A DNA stretch of 64,000 nucleotides from Arthrobacter agilis (GTDB taxonomy: Bacteria > Actinomycetota > Actinomycetes > Actinomycetales > Micrococcaceae). Below are positions 26,356-38,468 of this stretch, one piece after another. Each line of letters starts with the position of its first letter. Positions within the stretch are counted from its first letter, which is position 1. Position numbers and translations under genes: made by a program. The notes beneath the pieces are model-generated. The model saw only the letters and a program-made list of their open reading frames with translations. It did not search any database and was not told where the DNA came from. The stretch is taken from assembly GCF_002157505.1 (NCBI RefSeq), contig NZ_NFSC01000030.1, forward strand, positions 434,001-498,000, in the 5' to 3' direction.

Positions 26356-27192
26356 CTATTTTCCCGCGGGCTGGACAGCAGCGCGGGTCGGGGTGCCCGT
26401 CCGGGTTCCGAGGACCCGGTAGGTCCGTGCGAAGGGGAACTGGCGCACGGCGCGCTGCGGCAGGGCGTACACGATCAGGGCCACCAGGACGAAGACCACG
26501 ATCTTGTCCAGCGAGTCCGACAGCAGTCCCTGCTTGGTGGCGGCGACGAGCAGCTTGTCGCCCATCGAGCGGAACGCGGCGATGATGGCGTTGGTGCCGA
26601 AGGTCCCGGCCGCGCCGAACATGAACACGGCGACCGGGGCTGCCACAAGCCCGCCGATGGCGCCGACGATGACGCCGGCCACGGGCGCGAGGTACACGCG
26701 CCGGAACGCACCGTACCTGGCAGCCAGTCCTGCGAGCAGCCCGATGAGTGCGGCGCCCGCCGCGAAGGGCAGCGCGAAGGGGTTGAAGAGGCCCCAGATC
26801 GCGTTGCTGATCGCGCCGGTCGCGGCACCGGCGGCAGGACCGGCGAGGACGGCCACGAGGACGGTCCCGATGGCGTCGAGGTAGATCTGCATTCCCAGGG
26901 AGCCCGCGATCTGCCCGATGGCGATGTTCAGTGCGATCCCGAGCGGCATGACCACCAGGGAGCTCGTGGTCAGCATCGGCAGGATGCCTCCGACCAGCAG
27001 CGCACCGCCGCCGAGGAACCCGAACAGGGAGACCAGCGACGCCGTGCTGCCCATCCCGCCGGCGATCTCCGCCGGCTGGACGATCACGAGGAAGAGGTAG
27101 GTGGCAACGATGAGCGCTCCGCCCAGGGCGAGGAGCAGGCGCCGCGGGCGCTGTGCGGTGGACTCGGCTGCGAGGGTCAGGGATGAACTCAC
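26356..27192 (-). CDS. ECF transporter substrate-binding (S) component
   Basis: A 278-residue membrane protein with about seven hydrophobic helices. The segments QIYLDAIGTVLVAVLAGPAAGAATGAISNAIWGLFNPFALPFA and the location directly before ecfT and the ATPase identify it as the substrate-binding S component. GTG at 27192 with AAGGA upstream is selected; longer frames upstream run into repeats. Substrate is not readable from the sequence; the neighbouring nucleoside hydrolase suggests a nucleoside or base. Confidence 0.85.
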   Translation of the reverse strand: MSSSLTLAAESTAQRPRRLLLALGGALIVATYLFLVIVQPAEIAGGMGSTASLVSLFGFLGGGALLVGGILPMLTTSSLVVMPLGIALNIAIGQIAGSLGMQIYLDAIGTVLVAVLAGPAAGAATGAISNAIWGLFNPFALPFAAGAALIGLLAGLAARYGAFRRVYLAPVAGVIVGAIGGLVAAPVAVFMFGAAGTFGTNAIIAAFRSMGDKLLVAATKQGLLSDSLDKIVVFVLVALIVYALPQRAVRQFPFARTYRVLGTRTGTPTRAAVQPAGK

Positions 27193-27289
27193 GATATTCC
27201 TTGGGCGCGATGGAGGGAGGAGGACGCACCTCATGTCACCTCGGCGCCGGCCGCGCAGCACTGCGGGCAGCTACCAGTGTACCGGGGCG

Positions 27290-27415
27290 TTGCGCCGCCG
27301 CGCCGGGTGCCCAGAGCCGGGGGAACGCTCCCACGGGTTTGCGCCGCCGCGCCGGGTGCACGCTCGACGTCGCACGCTCGACCGGGTGCACGCTCGACCG
27401 GGTGCACGCTCGACC
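27290..27415. repeat. direct repeats in the gap between S component and nucleoside hydrolase
   Basis: A 21-base sequence starting TTGCGCCGCCGCGCCGGG occurs at 27290-27310 and 27339-27359. It is followed by a 16-base tandem unit CGCTCGACCGGGTGCA at 27375-27390 and 27391-27406, with partial copies at 27361 and 27407. The 232-base gap (27193-27424) has no gene. The repeats lie where a promoter, processing site or regulatory element for the ECF genes would be expected. Confidence 0.85.
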
Positions 27416-27424
27416 AGACAGGCC

Positions 27425-28459
27425 TCAGCCGTGCATCCTCGCGAGGTTCGACAGCCGGCGGACCAGAAGCTCGAACACCGCGGCAGGGTCGTTGCCCGTC
27501 ACGATTCGCGCATTCGGTGCCCGCTTCCACATTCCCGCGAAGTCCGCGACCGTCTGCCCGATGGTCAGCGGGGAATCCGTCTCGACGTCGACGGTTGCGA
27601 GCCGCTCCTCGAAGCCCGCCTCCCCCGTCGCCACCATCGCCGCGAAGAGGTCGTGCAGGTGGGCGATGTAGCCCTGGTCGTACAGGCGGTGGAACTCCAT
27701 GTAGAAGCGCAGGGCGTCGGACACGCAGGCGACGACGGCGTTGTCGCTGCCGCTGCGGGTCCCCTCCGGTTCGTCCGGGTCGAGCACCTGGGGCCCGGCC
27801 CCGGCCGCGCGTGCGACGGCGTCGACGTGGGCCGGCGTGCACTCGATGCGCTCGGTGGTCTCGAGCGCACACACCACAGGCAGCTTCTCCCGCGGCAGTC
27901 CCTCGTAGGCCGCGAAGACCTCCTTGGCCGCGTGGGGGTCCACATGGATGTTCCACTCGGCCACCGGCGTCGTGTTCCCCGGGTAGTTGAACGCCCCGCC
28001 CATGATCACGAGCCCCTTCAGGAGCATCGGCAACTCCGGTTCGGCACGGAGGGCCAGGGCGAGGTTGGTGAGCGGTCCGGTGACCAGCGCGGTGATCTGC
28101 CCGGGGTGGCAGCGGACGGCTTCGAGCCACACGTCGACGGCGTGGCGCCCCGAGATGGATTTCCGCGGCGGCGGCAGGACGGCGTACCCGATGCCCTGGT
28201 CTCCGTGCGTCTCCTCGGTGGTGACGAGCGGGACCTCGAGCGGGACCTCACTGCCGATGGCGACCTCGACGCCGGCATGTCCGCACAGTTCGAGCAGGGC
28301 AAGGTTGTTGAGGGCCACCTGCCGGGCCCCGACATTGCCGGCCGTGCAGGTGATGGCCTCGATGCTCACGCCGGGCGTCGCGAGCAGGTACAGGAGGGCG
28401 ACGGCGTCGTCGATGCCGGTATCGACGTCGAGCAGGAGGCGCTGCCGGGTATCCGCCAC
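27425..28459 (-). CDS. nucleoside hydrolase (IunH family)
   Basis: A 344-residue N-ribohydrolase that splits nucleosides into base and ribose. The calcium-binding signature LLLDVDTGIDDAVALL is at residues 8-23 (D11, D13, D15-16 region), TGPLTNLALAL and MGGAF follow, and a late DSPLTIGQTVAD fits the family. Start GTG at 28459, two bases after the gntR stop, so the two are co-translated. With the ECF transporter downstream it forms an uptake and salvage unit. Confidence 0.92.
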   Translation of the reverse strand: MADTRQRLLLDVDTGIDDAVALLYLLATPGVSIEAITCTAGNVGARQVALNNLALLELCGHAGVEVAIGSEVPLEVPLVTTEETHGDQGIGYAVLPPPRKSISGRHAVDVWLEAVRCHPGQITALVTGPLTNLALALRAEPELPMLLKGLVIMGGAFNYPGNTTPVAEWNIHVDPHAAKEVFAAYEGLPREKLPVVCALETTERIECTPAHVDAVARAAGAGPQVLDPDEPEGTRSGSDNAVVACVSDALRFYMEFHRLYDQGYIAHLHDLFAAMVATGEAGFEERLATVDVETDSPLTIGQTVADFAGMWKRAPNARIVTGNDPAAVFELLVRRLSNLARMHG

Positions 28460-28461
28460 CG

Positions 28462-29127
28462 TCAGTCCGCCGCGGTGGTACGGAGCAGCTGCAGGCGGAG
28501 CGTCCGGGCCGTCTCCATGTGTGTCCGCGCGATGGCGCGGGCGTCGTCGCTGCGCCGCTCCGCGATGGCGCTGATGAGCGACTCGTGCTCGAGCAGCACT
28601 TCCTGCCAGCGGTTCCCCACGGACAGCGTGGAACGCGGCGTGTGGATGAGGTGGGTCGAGAGCCGCTGCAGGAGGTCCATCAGGATGGGATTGCGCGCGG
28701 AGGCCCAGAGCGAGGTATGGAATTCGAGGTTGTTGGTGACCTTGGTGGTGTCATCGGGGGCGACGACGGCGCGGTCGCGTTCCAGCAGTGCCTCGAGCCG
28801 CATGATGTCCGCTGCTCCTCGGTTGAGGGCGGCCTGACCGGCGGCTTCCTCTTCGAGCATGACCCGGAGGTCGTAGATCTGGATGACTTCCTGGGCGTCG
28901 ATCTGGGGTACCTGGAGGCCGCGGGCCGCCCGTTCGAGCAGTCGCTCGTGCTGGAGACGGCTGAGGGCTTCCCGGACAGGGGTGCGTGACACCCCGAAGC
29001 GCTCCGAGATGACCACTTCCCGCAGTGCCGTTCCCGGCGGGTGGACACCGGCGAGGATCTCGCTGCGGAGGACGCGGAAGATGGTGTCACCGTCCACGCG
29101 CGCCGAAAGATCTGTCGACTCGGCCAT
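28462..29127 (-). CDS. GntR-family regulator (FadR/FCD subgroup)
   Basis: A 221-residue regulator. The winged helix reads GTALREVVISERFGVSRTPVREALSRLQHERLLE and the C-terminal FCD domain is helical with probable metal-site residues (EFHTSLW, HESLISAI, ARTHMETA). It is the first gene of the operon and presumably controls it in response to a nucleoside-related ligand. No clear operator palindrome is seen in the 96 bases before its start. Confidence 0.92.
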   Translation of the reverse strand: MAESTDLSARVDGDTIFRVLRSEILAGVHPPGTALREVVISERFGVSRTPVREALSRLQHERLLERAARGLQVPQIDAQEVIQIYDLRVMLEEEAAGQAALNRGAADIMRLEALLERDRAVVAPDDTTKVTNNLEFHTSLWASARNPILMDLLQRLSTHLIHTPRSTLSVGNRWQEVLLEHESLISAIAERRSDDARAIARTHMETARTLRLQLLRTTAAD

Positions 29128-29178
29128 GGCGCCCCTCCGTTCGTCGCTTGTCGGGTGGCAGGGCGGATGCCTGCGGAC

Positions 29179-29214
29179 GGTCCGGGCCGGGAGGTTGAAC
29201 TCCCGGCCCGGACC
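29179..29214 (-). terminator. terminator after aconitase
   Basis: Perfect 15-base GC-rich arms (29179-29193 and 29200-29214) around loop GTTGAA, 9 bases after the acnA stop, on the path of minus-strand transcription. Confidence 0.85.
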
Positions 29215-29223
29215 GCATGGACG

Positions 29224-32067
<2,844 letters not shown>

Positions 32068-32092
32068 GACGTTGGCTCCCTTCAGAGAGATT

Positions 32093-32139
32093 GTGGAATA
32101 GCTTCATCCTATTCCACGTCCAGCGTCACTGTATACAGT
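32093..32139 (-). promoter_or_regulatory. inverted repeats in the acnA promoter
   Basis: A perfect 12-bp palindrome ACTGTATACAGT lies at 32128-32139. A second inverted repeat, GTGGAATAG / CTATTCCAC (32093-32101 and 32109-32117, 7-base spacer), sits closer to the start and includes TAGGAT as a possible -10 box. This arrangement suggests a regulator-controlled promoter. The regulator is unknown; the sites do not match the AcnR consensus that I know from Corynebacterium. Confidence 0.55.
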
Positions 32140-32179
32140 CGTACACCAAGTCAGCCTACTGCCGATCGGACGGTAGCTC

Positions 32180-32443
32180 CTAGGCGTCGTGACGCATCGA
32201 GCCGTCCCGACCGGCACCGCCCTGCAGCCCGACGAAGACGTCGTCCTGATCCGAGGACTCGGCCCGGCTATGGTCCACCACGGGACCCGTCCCGGCTATC
32301 TCGCGGATGAGTTCGATCCCTGCGATCGCCTCTTCCTTCGAGGCGTAGAAAGTTGAGACTGCGACGAGCGTTCCATCCGGAGCGGTCAGTTTCACCCGGA
32401 AACCGTCGTCATGTGCGTCCACCAGTTTGAAGTATCCTGCCAT
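32180..32443 (-). CDS. YegP-like (DUF1508) small protein
   Basis: An 87-residue protein with one DUF1508 repeat: GYFKLVDAHDDGFRVKLTAPDGTLVAVS followed by YASKEEAIAGIELI. Other members have one or two such units and unknown function. A negatively charged tail follows. AGGAGG is close to the ATG at 32443. A 13-base motif also found upstream of the 41687-42226 gene lies 50 bases before the start. Confidence 0.88.
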   Translation of the reverse strand: MAGYFKLVDAHDDGFRVKLTAPDGTLVAVSTFYASKEEAIAGIELIREIAGTGPVVDHSRAESSDQDDVFVGLQGGAGRDGSMRHDA

Positions 32444-32493
32444 CGTCCTACCTCCTTGTAAGGGGCATTCCCGCGAACCTGCGGTCTCATATC

Positions 32494-32506
32494 ATAAGCA
32501 TACTTA
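32494..32506 (-). promoter_or_regulatory. 13-bp motif TAAGTATGCTTAT upstream of yegP-like gene
   Basis: On the minus strand TAAGTATGCTTAT stands 50 bases before the ATG and runs into TATGATAT, which could be a -10 box. The same element, with two differences, is at 42273-42285 at a nearly equal distance (46 bases) from another start. Confidence 0.45.
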
Positions 32507-32664
32507 CCGTCCTGTTATGCGGAGCCGGGTACCCGTTTTCCACGGAGGCGGACAAGCAGTGACATATGGGAGCGGGGGCACCGGCGGTCCAGTAGTGTTT
32601 CCCGGTGCCACCTCCGTTTCGACCAGGCGGTGCCGACGACAGCGCATCGACCAGAAGGAGCACG

Positions 32665-33126
32665 ATGACAGAGTCAAGCAGCGCCGGGAACCCCGCCGGC
32701 GCAGCCCTTCCCGCCGACCACCCGCTCGGGCCCGCAGTACCCATTCCGCCCCTCGAGAAGGAAGCACGGCGCAGCGGCCAGGAGCCCTCGCCGGAGGGCA
32801 CTGCCGCCCCGACCGGTCGCCGGGATTCCGCTTCGGACGTCTCCACCGGCACGTCCGGACCTGCCGGCGCCTCCCGCAGCAGGTCCGAACACGGCGACAG
32901 CGGTCGTCCCCACCGAGACAGGCGCGAGAACGCCCTCGACCCCTCGCCGGGATCCGGCGGGCACCACGGGACCTCCATCCGGGACGAGCAGCACACACAC
33001 GAAGCAGGCGTGGTGCCCGCCGCCTACGTCGGTGCAGGTACGCCGGAGCACCCCGACGAGAACCGCCACCCCGAGGACGCCGTCCTGGAGCCCGATTCCT
33101 GGGACCACGACACGGAGGAGGACTGA
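32665..33126 (+). CDS. hydrophilic, probably disordered hypothetical protein
   Basis: A 153-residue protein rich in Pro, Ser, Gly, Glu, Asp and His, with no hydrophobic core, ending in an acidic tail (PDSWDHDTEED). AAGGAG lies five bases before the ATG at 32665, which supports real translation. No family is recognised. It converges on an SDR gene. Such hydrophilic proteins in this group are often stress-related, but nothing in the sequence proves that. Confidence 0.65.
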   Translation: MTESSSAGNPAGAALPADHPLGPAVPIPPLEKEARRSGQEPSPEGTAAPTGRRDSASDVSTGTSGPAGASRSRSEHGDSGRPHRDRRENALDPSPGSGGHHGTSIRDEQHTHEAGVVPAAYVGAGTPEHPDENRHPEDAVLEPDSWDHDTEED

Positions 33127-33135
33127 CGCGAGGAG

Positions 33136-33927
33136 TCAGCGGCCCCGACTGGCGAGCCGCGCCACGACCGACGACGGCGCGACCCGCGCCAGTGCCGTGA
33201 GCGCCTTGTAGCGGAGGCTCGGGATGGAGACGGCCCTGCCCGCGGCCGTATCCCTCAGCGCTTCGCGGACCACGAGCCCGGCATCGAGCCACAGGGCGGC
33301 GGGGACGCTCGCCTTGTCCGCTCCCATGCGCTGGTGGAACTGGGTGTGGACGAAACCCGGGCAGACCGCCGTCACCCGGATACCCTCCCGCCCGTAGGTG
33401 AGGTTCGCCCAGCGGCTGAAGCTGATCATGGCCGCCTTGGCCGCGCCATAGGTACCCCTCGGGGTGAAGCCGGCGACGCTCGCCACGTTGATGATGGTTC
33501 CGGCCCCGCGGGGGCGCATCGACTGCAGGGCCGCATGGGCGAGGGCCAGGGGCACCTCCACGTGGATCCGGAGATGCCGGACCTCATCCTCGAGCGTATT
33601 GTCCGCGAACGGCTTGACCAGCCCGTACCCGGCATTGTTCACCAGCACCGTGACGGCACCCCGCACTGCGCCCGGTCCCCCCGCGGCGGGCTCCCCGGCA
33701 GCACGGATCCGGGCGAGCACCCGCGCCAAACCGTCGTCGTCGAGCAGGTCGGCGGCGACGGTCTCCACGTCGACATCCCACTTCTCCCGCAGGGTCGCCG
33801 CCGCCTGCTCGAGGGGACCGGGAGCCCGGGCCACCAGGACCAGGTTGCAGCCGCGGGCGGCGAACAGCTCCGCGAACTCGGCTCCGATGCCGGAGGTGGC
33901 ACCCGTGACAAGCACAGTCTCGGTCAT
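33136..33927 (-). CDS. SDR-family oxidoreductase
   Basis: A 263-residue classical short-chain dehydrogenase. It has the NAD(P) motif VTGATSGIG, NNAG, and the catalytic Ser in VASVAG with Tyr/Lys in YGAAKAA. The Arg pair in the cofactor region (LVARAPG) fits NADP preference. The C-terminus (SLRYKALTALARVAPSSVVARLASR) resembles that of DltE/YqjQ-like members. Substrate unknown. ATG at 33927. It is divergent from the formaldehyde dehydrogenase gene. Confidence 0.9.
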   Translation of the reverse strand: MTETVLVTGATSGIGAEFAELFAARGCNLVLVARAPGPLEQAAATLREKWDVDVETVAADLLDDDGLARVLARIRAAGEPAAGGPGAVRGAVTVLVNNAGYGLVKPFADNTLEDEVRHLRIHVEVPLALAHAALQSMRPRGAGTIINVASVAGFTPRGTYGAAKAAMISFSRWANLTYGREGIRVTAVCPGFVHTQFHQRMGADKASVPAALWLDAGLVVREALRDTAAGRAVSIPSLRYKALTALARVAPSSVVARLASRGR

Positions 33928-34110
33928 GCAGCCACCTTCCCCCGCACCAGCCACCTGCGCAAGACAGCCTGCTGACGATGCAACGTCGATGCGACCCTCC
34001 GGGTTGTACGGTCGCGCTATCGGCGTCACCGGGCATTCCTGCCCGTCGGACGCCGGGTGCAGCGCCCGGGCACACCGGACCCACCACGTGCAGGCACGAG
34101 AGGAAGTTCC

Positions 34111-35328
34111 ATGAGCGGTAACAGAGCTGTTGCGTACAAGGGACCAGGGAAGGTCGAGGTCATCGACATCGACTACCCCACCTTCGAACTCAAGGACGGA
34201 CCGGGGGTGAACCCGGCCAATATCGGCCGGAAACTCAATCACGGCGTGATCCTGAAGACTGTGACCACCAATATCTGCGGCTCGGACCAGCACATGGTCC
34301 GTGGCCGCACCACGGCGCCGTCCGATCTGGTGCTGGGCCACGAGATCACCGGCGAGGTCGTGGAAGTGGGGCCCGACGTCGAGTTCATCAAGGTGGGCGA
34401 CATCTGTTCGGTCCCCTTCAATATTTCGTGCGGCCGATGCCGCAACTGCAAGGAACGCAAGACGGGCATCTGCCTCAACGTGAACCCGGCCCGCCCCGGA
34501 GCAGCGTACGGGTATGTCGACATGGGGGGCTGGGTCGGGGGACAGGCAGAGTACGTCCTCGTCCCCTACGCGGACTGGAACCTGCTGAAGTTCCCGGACC
34601 GGGATCAGGCCCTCGAGAAGATCCTGGACCTCACCATGCTGTCCGATATTTTCCCCACGGGCTATCACGGCGCCGTGACATCCGGAGTGGGAGTGGGCTC
34701 CACGGTCTACATCGCCGGAGCCGGTCCGGTCGGTCTCGCCGCCGCCGTCTCGGCACAACTGCTCGGCGCCGCCGTCGTGATCGTGGGCGACCTCAACGAG
34801 GGCCGGCTGGCGCAGGCACGGAGCTTCGGCTGCGAGACGGTGGACGTGTCCAAGGGCGATCCCCGCGACCAGATCGAGCAACTGCTCGGCGTTCCCGAGG
34901 TCGACTGCGGCGTGGACGCAGTGGGATTCGAAGCACGCGGACACGGCAAGGGCTCGTCCAGCGAGGCCCCTGCCACGGTGCTGAACTCCCTCATGGACGT
35001 CACCGCTGCCGGCGGCGCCCTGGGCATACCGGGACTTTATGTCACGGGCGACCCGGGTGCAGTGGACGAGGCCGCGAAGGTGGGCTCCCTGTCCATCAGC
35101 CTGGGCACGGGGTGGGCAAAGTCACTGTCCTTCACCACCGGCCAGTGCCCGGTCATGAGATACAACCGGGGGCTGATGATGGCGATCCTGCACGACAAGG
35201 TCTCCATCGCCAAGGCCGTCAACGCCAAGCCGATCGGCCTCGAGGAGGCACCGCGCGGCTACGAGGAGTTCGATGCCGGGGCTGCAACGAAGTACGTGCT
35301 CGATCCGCACGGCTACGTGGCGGCCTGA
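34111..35328 (+). CDS. fdhA: glutathione-independent formaldehyde dehydrogenase
   Basis: A 405-residue zinc medium-chain dehydrogenase of the Pseudomonas putida FdhA type, oxidising formaldehyde to formate with tightly bound NAD. It starts NRAVAYKGPGKVEV, has the catalytic zinc ligands ICGSDQH and LGHEITGEV, a four-cysteine structural zinc site (CGRCRNCKERKTGIC), and the NAD fold IAGAGPVGLAAA. The insertion and C-terminus (CPVMRYNRGLMMAI) are subfamily-specific. GAGAGGAAG precedes the ATG. A hairpin terminator follows. Confidence 0.95.
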   Translation: MSGNRAVAYKGPGKVEVIDIDYPTFELKDGPGVNPANIGRKLNHGVILKTVTTNICGSDQHMVRGRTTAPSDLVLGHEITGEVVEVGPDVEFIKVGDICSVPFNISCGRCRNCKERKTGICLNVNPARPGAAYGYVDMGGWVGGQAEYVLVPYADWNLLKFPDRDQALEKILDLTMLSDIFPTGYHGAVTSGVGVGSTVYIAGAGPVGLAAAVSAQLLGAAVVIVGDLNEGRLAQARSFGCETVDVSKGDPRDQIEQLLGVPEVDCGVDAVGFEARGHGKGSSSEAPATVLNSLMDVTAAGGALGIPGLYVTGDPGAVDEAAKVGSLSISLGTGWAKSLSFTTGQCPVMRYNRGLMMAILHDKVSIAKAVNAKPIGLEEAPRGYEEFDAGAATKYVLDPHGYVAA

Positions 35329-35441
35329 CGGGCGCGTCGCGCCTCGAGGACGGGGAATCGACGCGGTAGGAACGCCGTCTTGACGTGGCGGTCAGACCCC
35401 TGTTGACGCGGTGATCACGCCGTATCGATGGAGCGGCGAGG

Positions 35442-35466
35442 GGCCCGGGCACGAGCTGTCCGGGCC
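35442..35466 (+). terminator. terminator after formaldehyde dehydrogenase
   Basis: A ten-base stem (35442-35451 with 35457-35466, one G-T pair) with loop CGAGC, followed by TTTCC. It is 113 bases after the stop. Confidence 0.7.
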
Positions 35467-35577
35467 TTTCCTACGCCCTCCCAGGACCGCAGAACGCAAG
35501 TGTGCCAGAGGATCCTCAAATGATCCACTTTTTCTTCCCTTGTTTTTCATCAATGTCAAGCACCACACCGTACCGGT

Positions 35578-36523
<946 letters not shown>

Positions 36524-36588
36524 TCCGACTGATCGGCGCCGTGCCGGAACCCATGCCTTCCGCGTGATCCGCCCGGCCTGACTCCGAA

Positions 36589-36621
36589 CTGAGCCCCCGT
36601 CTCCTCGAGACGGGGGCTCAG
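36589..36621 (+). terminator. terminator after the Rpf gene
   Basis: Perfect 14-base arms (36589-36602, 36608-36621) with loop CCTCG, 66 bases after the stop. It may serve both directions since the next gene is convergent. Confidence 0.85.
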
Positions 36622-36682
36622 TCGCTTAACGGCCTCGCGGCTCAGCCAACGGCTGCACCGGCCAGACGCCGGGAATGCGTCC

Positions 36683-37363
36683 CTAGCCGCAGGACGTGGC
36701 GTCGACGTCGATCGCGAGGTCGTGGGCCACCGAATAGTCGCGGTCGGGGGTGGAATAGGCGACGAGGATGTTGTCCGCACTCCCGTGGGTGACGCCCTCC
36801 GCCAGTTCGACGGTGACGATGATGTTGACGTGCGCATCGGGCTCGAACTCGTAACCGTCCGCGGGGACGGGCGGACCGATCGGCTCCGGCGGTTCGGTGG
36901 GGGTGGGCGCCGCGGCGTGTTCCTCGTGAGCGCCCGTGGCCGATTCGGCGCCCGGGTGGTGGTGCCCCTCGCGATTCGCGGTCTGCACCATGGACGAGAG
37001 GATGACCAGGCCCTGGGGATCGCCGAGCGTCATCTCGCCGAAGGTGAAGGTCTCCAGGGTCGGGTTGTGCAGCATGACCGTGTAGCGCAGGCGGCTGTCA
37101 TCGGGCTGCACGCCGCACAGCTCCGCGCCGTCGATGCCCACATCGAGCGGGTCGTCACCGAGGTCCTGCCCCACGGGCACAGCCTGGCTACCGTCCTGCG
37201 GAGTGCTCGTGGCTCCCGATCCGGACTGCTCCCGTCCCGAGGTGTTGACACCCAGGGGATTCTCCTCGGCCGTACCGCAGCCTCCGAGTGCCAGGGAGGC
37301 CGACAGCGCGACGGCGAGGAGTGCGATCCGGCGTCCGGGCGGCAGTGCAGTTCCGAGTTTCAC
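36683..37363 (-). CDS. lipoprotein with histidine-rich segment
   Basis: A 226-residue predicted lipoprotein. GTG at 37363 gives a signal peptide ending in the lipobox LALGGC, with lipidated Cys at about residue 24. The mature part has a conserved-looking domain (ELCGVQPDDSRLRYTVMLHNPTLETFTFGEMTLGD), a His/Glu-rich segment (REGHHHPGAES, AHEEH) and a Pro-rich stretch. No family is recognised. The His cluster could bind metal, but this is only a composition argument. It is convergent with the Rpf gene. Confidence 0.75.
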   Translation of the reverse strand: MKLGTALPPGRRIALLAVALSASLALGGCGTAEENPLGVNTSGREQSGSGATSTPQDGSQAVPVGQDLGDDPLDVGIDGAELCGVQPDDSRLRYTVMLHNPTLETFTFGEMTLGDPQGLVILSSMVQTANREGHHHPGAESATGAHEEHAAAPTPTEPPEPIGPPVPADGYEFEPDAHVNIIVTVELAEGVTHGSADNILVAYSTPDRDYSVAHDLAIDVDATSCG

Positions 37364-37452
37364 GATCGAACAACCAATCCTGTCAGCTGGCCGCCGGGGG
37401 CGAGGCTCCGGCGCTGGTACCTGGCATTCGTCGCACAGCCGCACCCGGCTTG

Positions 37453-37482
37453 GTCCTGCTCCGGGACGGTCCGGAGCAGGAC
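37453..37482 (-). terminator. terminator after SDR gene
   Basis: Twelve-base perfect arms (37453-37464, 37471-37482) with loop GACGGT, six bases past the stop of the minus-strand SDR gene. Confidence 0.85.
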
Positions 37483-37488
37483 CCTTCG

Positions 37489-38388
37489 TCAGGCGAGAGG
37501 CTTGCCGCCCGTGACGCCCAGGATCTCACCCGAGACGTACCGGGCGTCGTTGGAGGCAAGGAAGACATAGGCGCCCGCCAGTTCCGCCGGTTGCCCCATC
37601 CGCCCGAGCGGCGTCCCCTCCCCGAACGACTCGAGTTTTTCGCTGGTGGTCGTCGCCGGCTGCAGCGGAGTCCAGATGGGTCCCGGGGCCACGGCGTTCA
37701 CGCGGATGCCGCGCTCCCCCAGCAGCTGGGCCAGGCTGAAGGTCAGATTGTTCAGCGCGGCCTTCGTGGCGGCGTAGTCCATGAGGCTCGTCGACGGATG
37801 GTATCCCTGCACCGAAGTCGTGTTGATGATCGAGGAGCCCTCGGTGAGGTGGGGCAGGGCGGCCTGCGTCAGCCAGATGGTGCCGTAGACGTTCGTCTCG
37901 AAGGTGCGGCGCAGCTGGTCGGCGTCGATGTCGGGAAGGCCCTCGGGCTGGGCGATGTGGAAACCCGCATTGTTCACGAGGATGTCGAGCCCTCCGAGCC
38001 CCTCCACCACCTGGCGGATAGCCGAGGGCGCATATGCCTCGTCGCGCAGGTCCCCCGGCACAGCGAGTGCCGTCCGCCCTTCGGCACGGATCAGTTCGAG
38101 GCAACTGGCGCCGTCCTCCTCCTCCGCGGGAAGGTACCCGATCGCGACGTCGGCACCCTCGCGGGCGAAAGCGAGGGCCACTGCCCTGCCGATGCCGGAA
38201 TCGCCGCCGGTGATGAAGGCCCGCCGGCCCTGCAGCCGGCCGTGTCCCGTGTAGCTGTCCTCGCCGTGGTCCGGTCGCGGATCCATGCGCTCCGTGAAAC
38301 CGGGATACTCCTGCAGCTCGGGAGAAGCATCGACGGCGGGCCCTCGCGGGTCGTTCTGGTCGAGCGTGCCTGACGGATCGTTGCTCAT
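37489..38388 (-). CDS. SDR-family oxidoreductase, YhdF/YghA-like
   Basis: A 299-residue short-chain dehydrogenase with an extended N-terminus (YPGFTERMDPRPDHGEDSYTGHGRLQGR) typical of the YghA/YhdF/GsiA-like stress-related group. The NAD(P) motif ITGGDSGIGRAVA, NNAG, and Ser-Tyr-Lys (TTSVQGYHPS, DYAATKAA) are intact. Enzymes of this group are reported as oxidoreductases or glucose-1-dehydrogenase-like; substrate unknown. ATG at 38388 with AGGAG. Confidence 0.92.
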   Translation of the reverse strand: MSNDPSGTLDQNDPRGPAVDASPELQEYPGFTERMDPRPDHGEDSYTGHGRLQGRRAFITGGDSGIGRAVALAFAREGADVAIGYLPAEEEDGASCLELIRAEGRTALAVPGDLRDEAYAPSAIRQVVEGLGGLDILVNNAGFHIAQPEGLPDIDADQLRRTFETNVYGTIWLTQAALPHLTEGSSIINTTSVQGYHPSTSLMDYAATKAALNNLTFSLAQLLGERGIRVNAVAPGPIWTPLQPATTTSEKLESFGEGTPLGRMGQPAELAGAYVFLASNDARYVSGEILGVTGGKPLA

Positions 38389-38468
38389 GGTGCTCCTGTC
38401 GGTGGTGGACGCGGATACTAAGCCTACTGTCATTGTGTTTGTCGCGTCAGTCCTCTAGTAATTGACCT

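Noticed and set aside
38398-38440. Third copy of the TAAGCATGCTTAT motif (TAGGCTTAGTAT upstream of the SDR gene)
   Set aside because: The match is too weak and the distance to the start (about 30 bases) differs from the other two.
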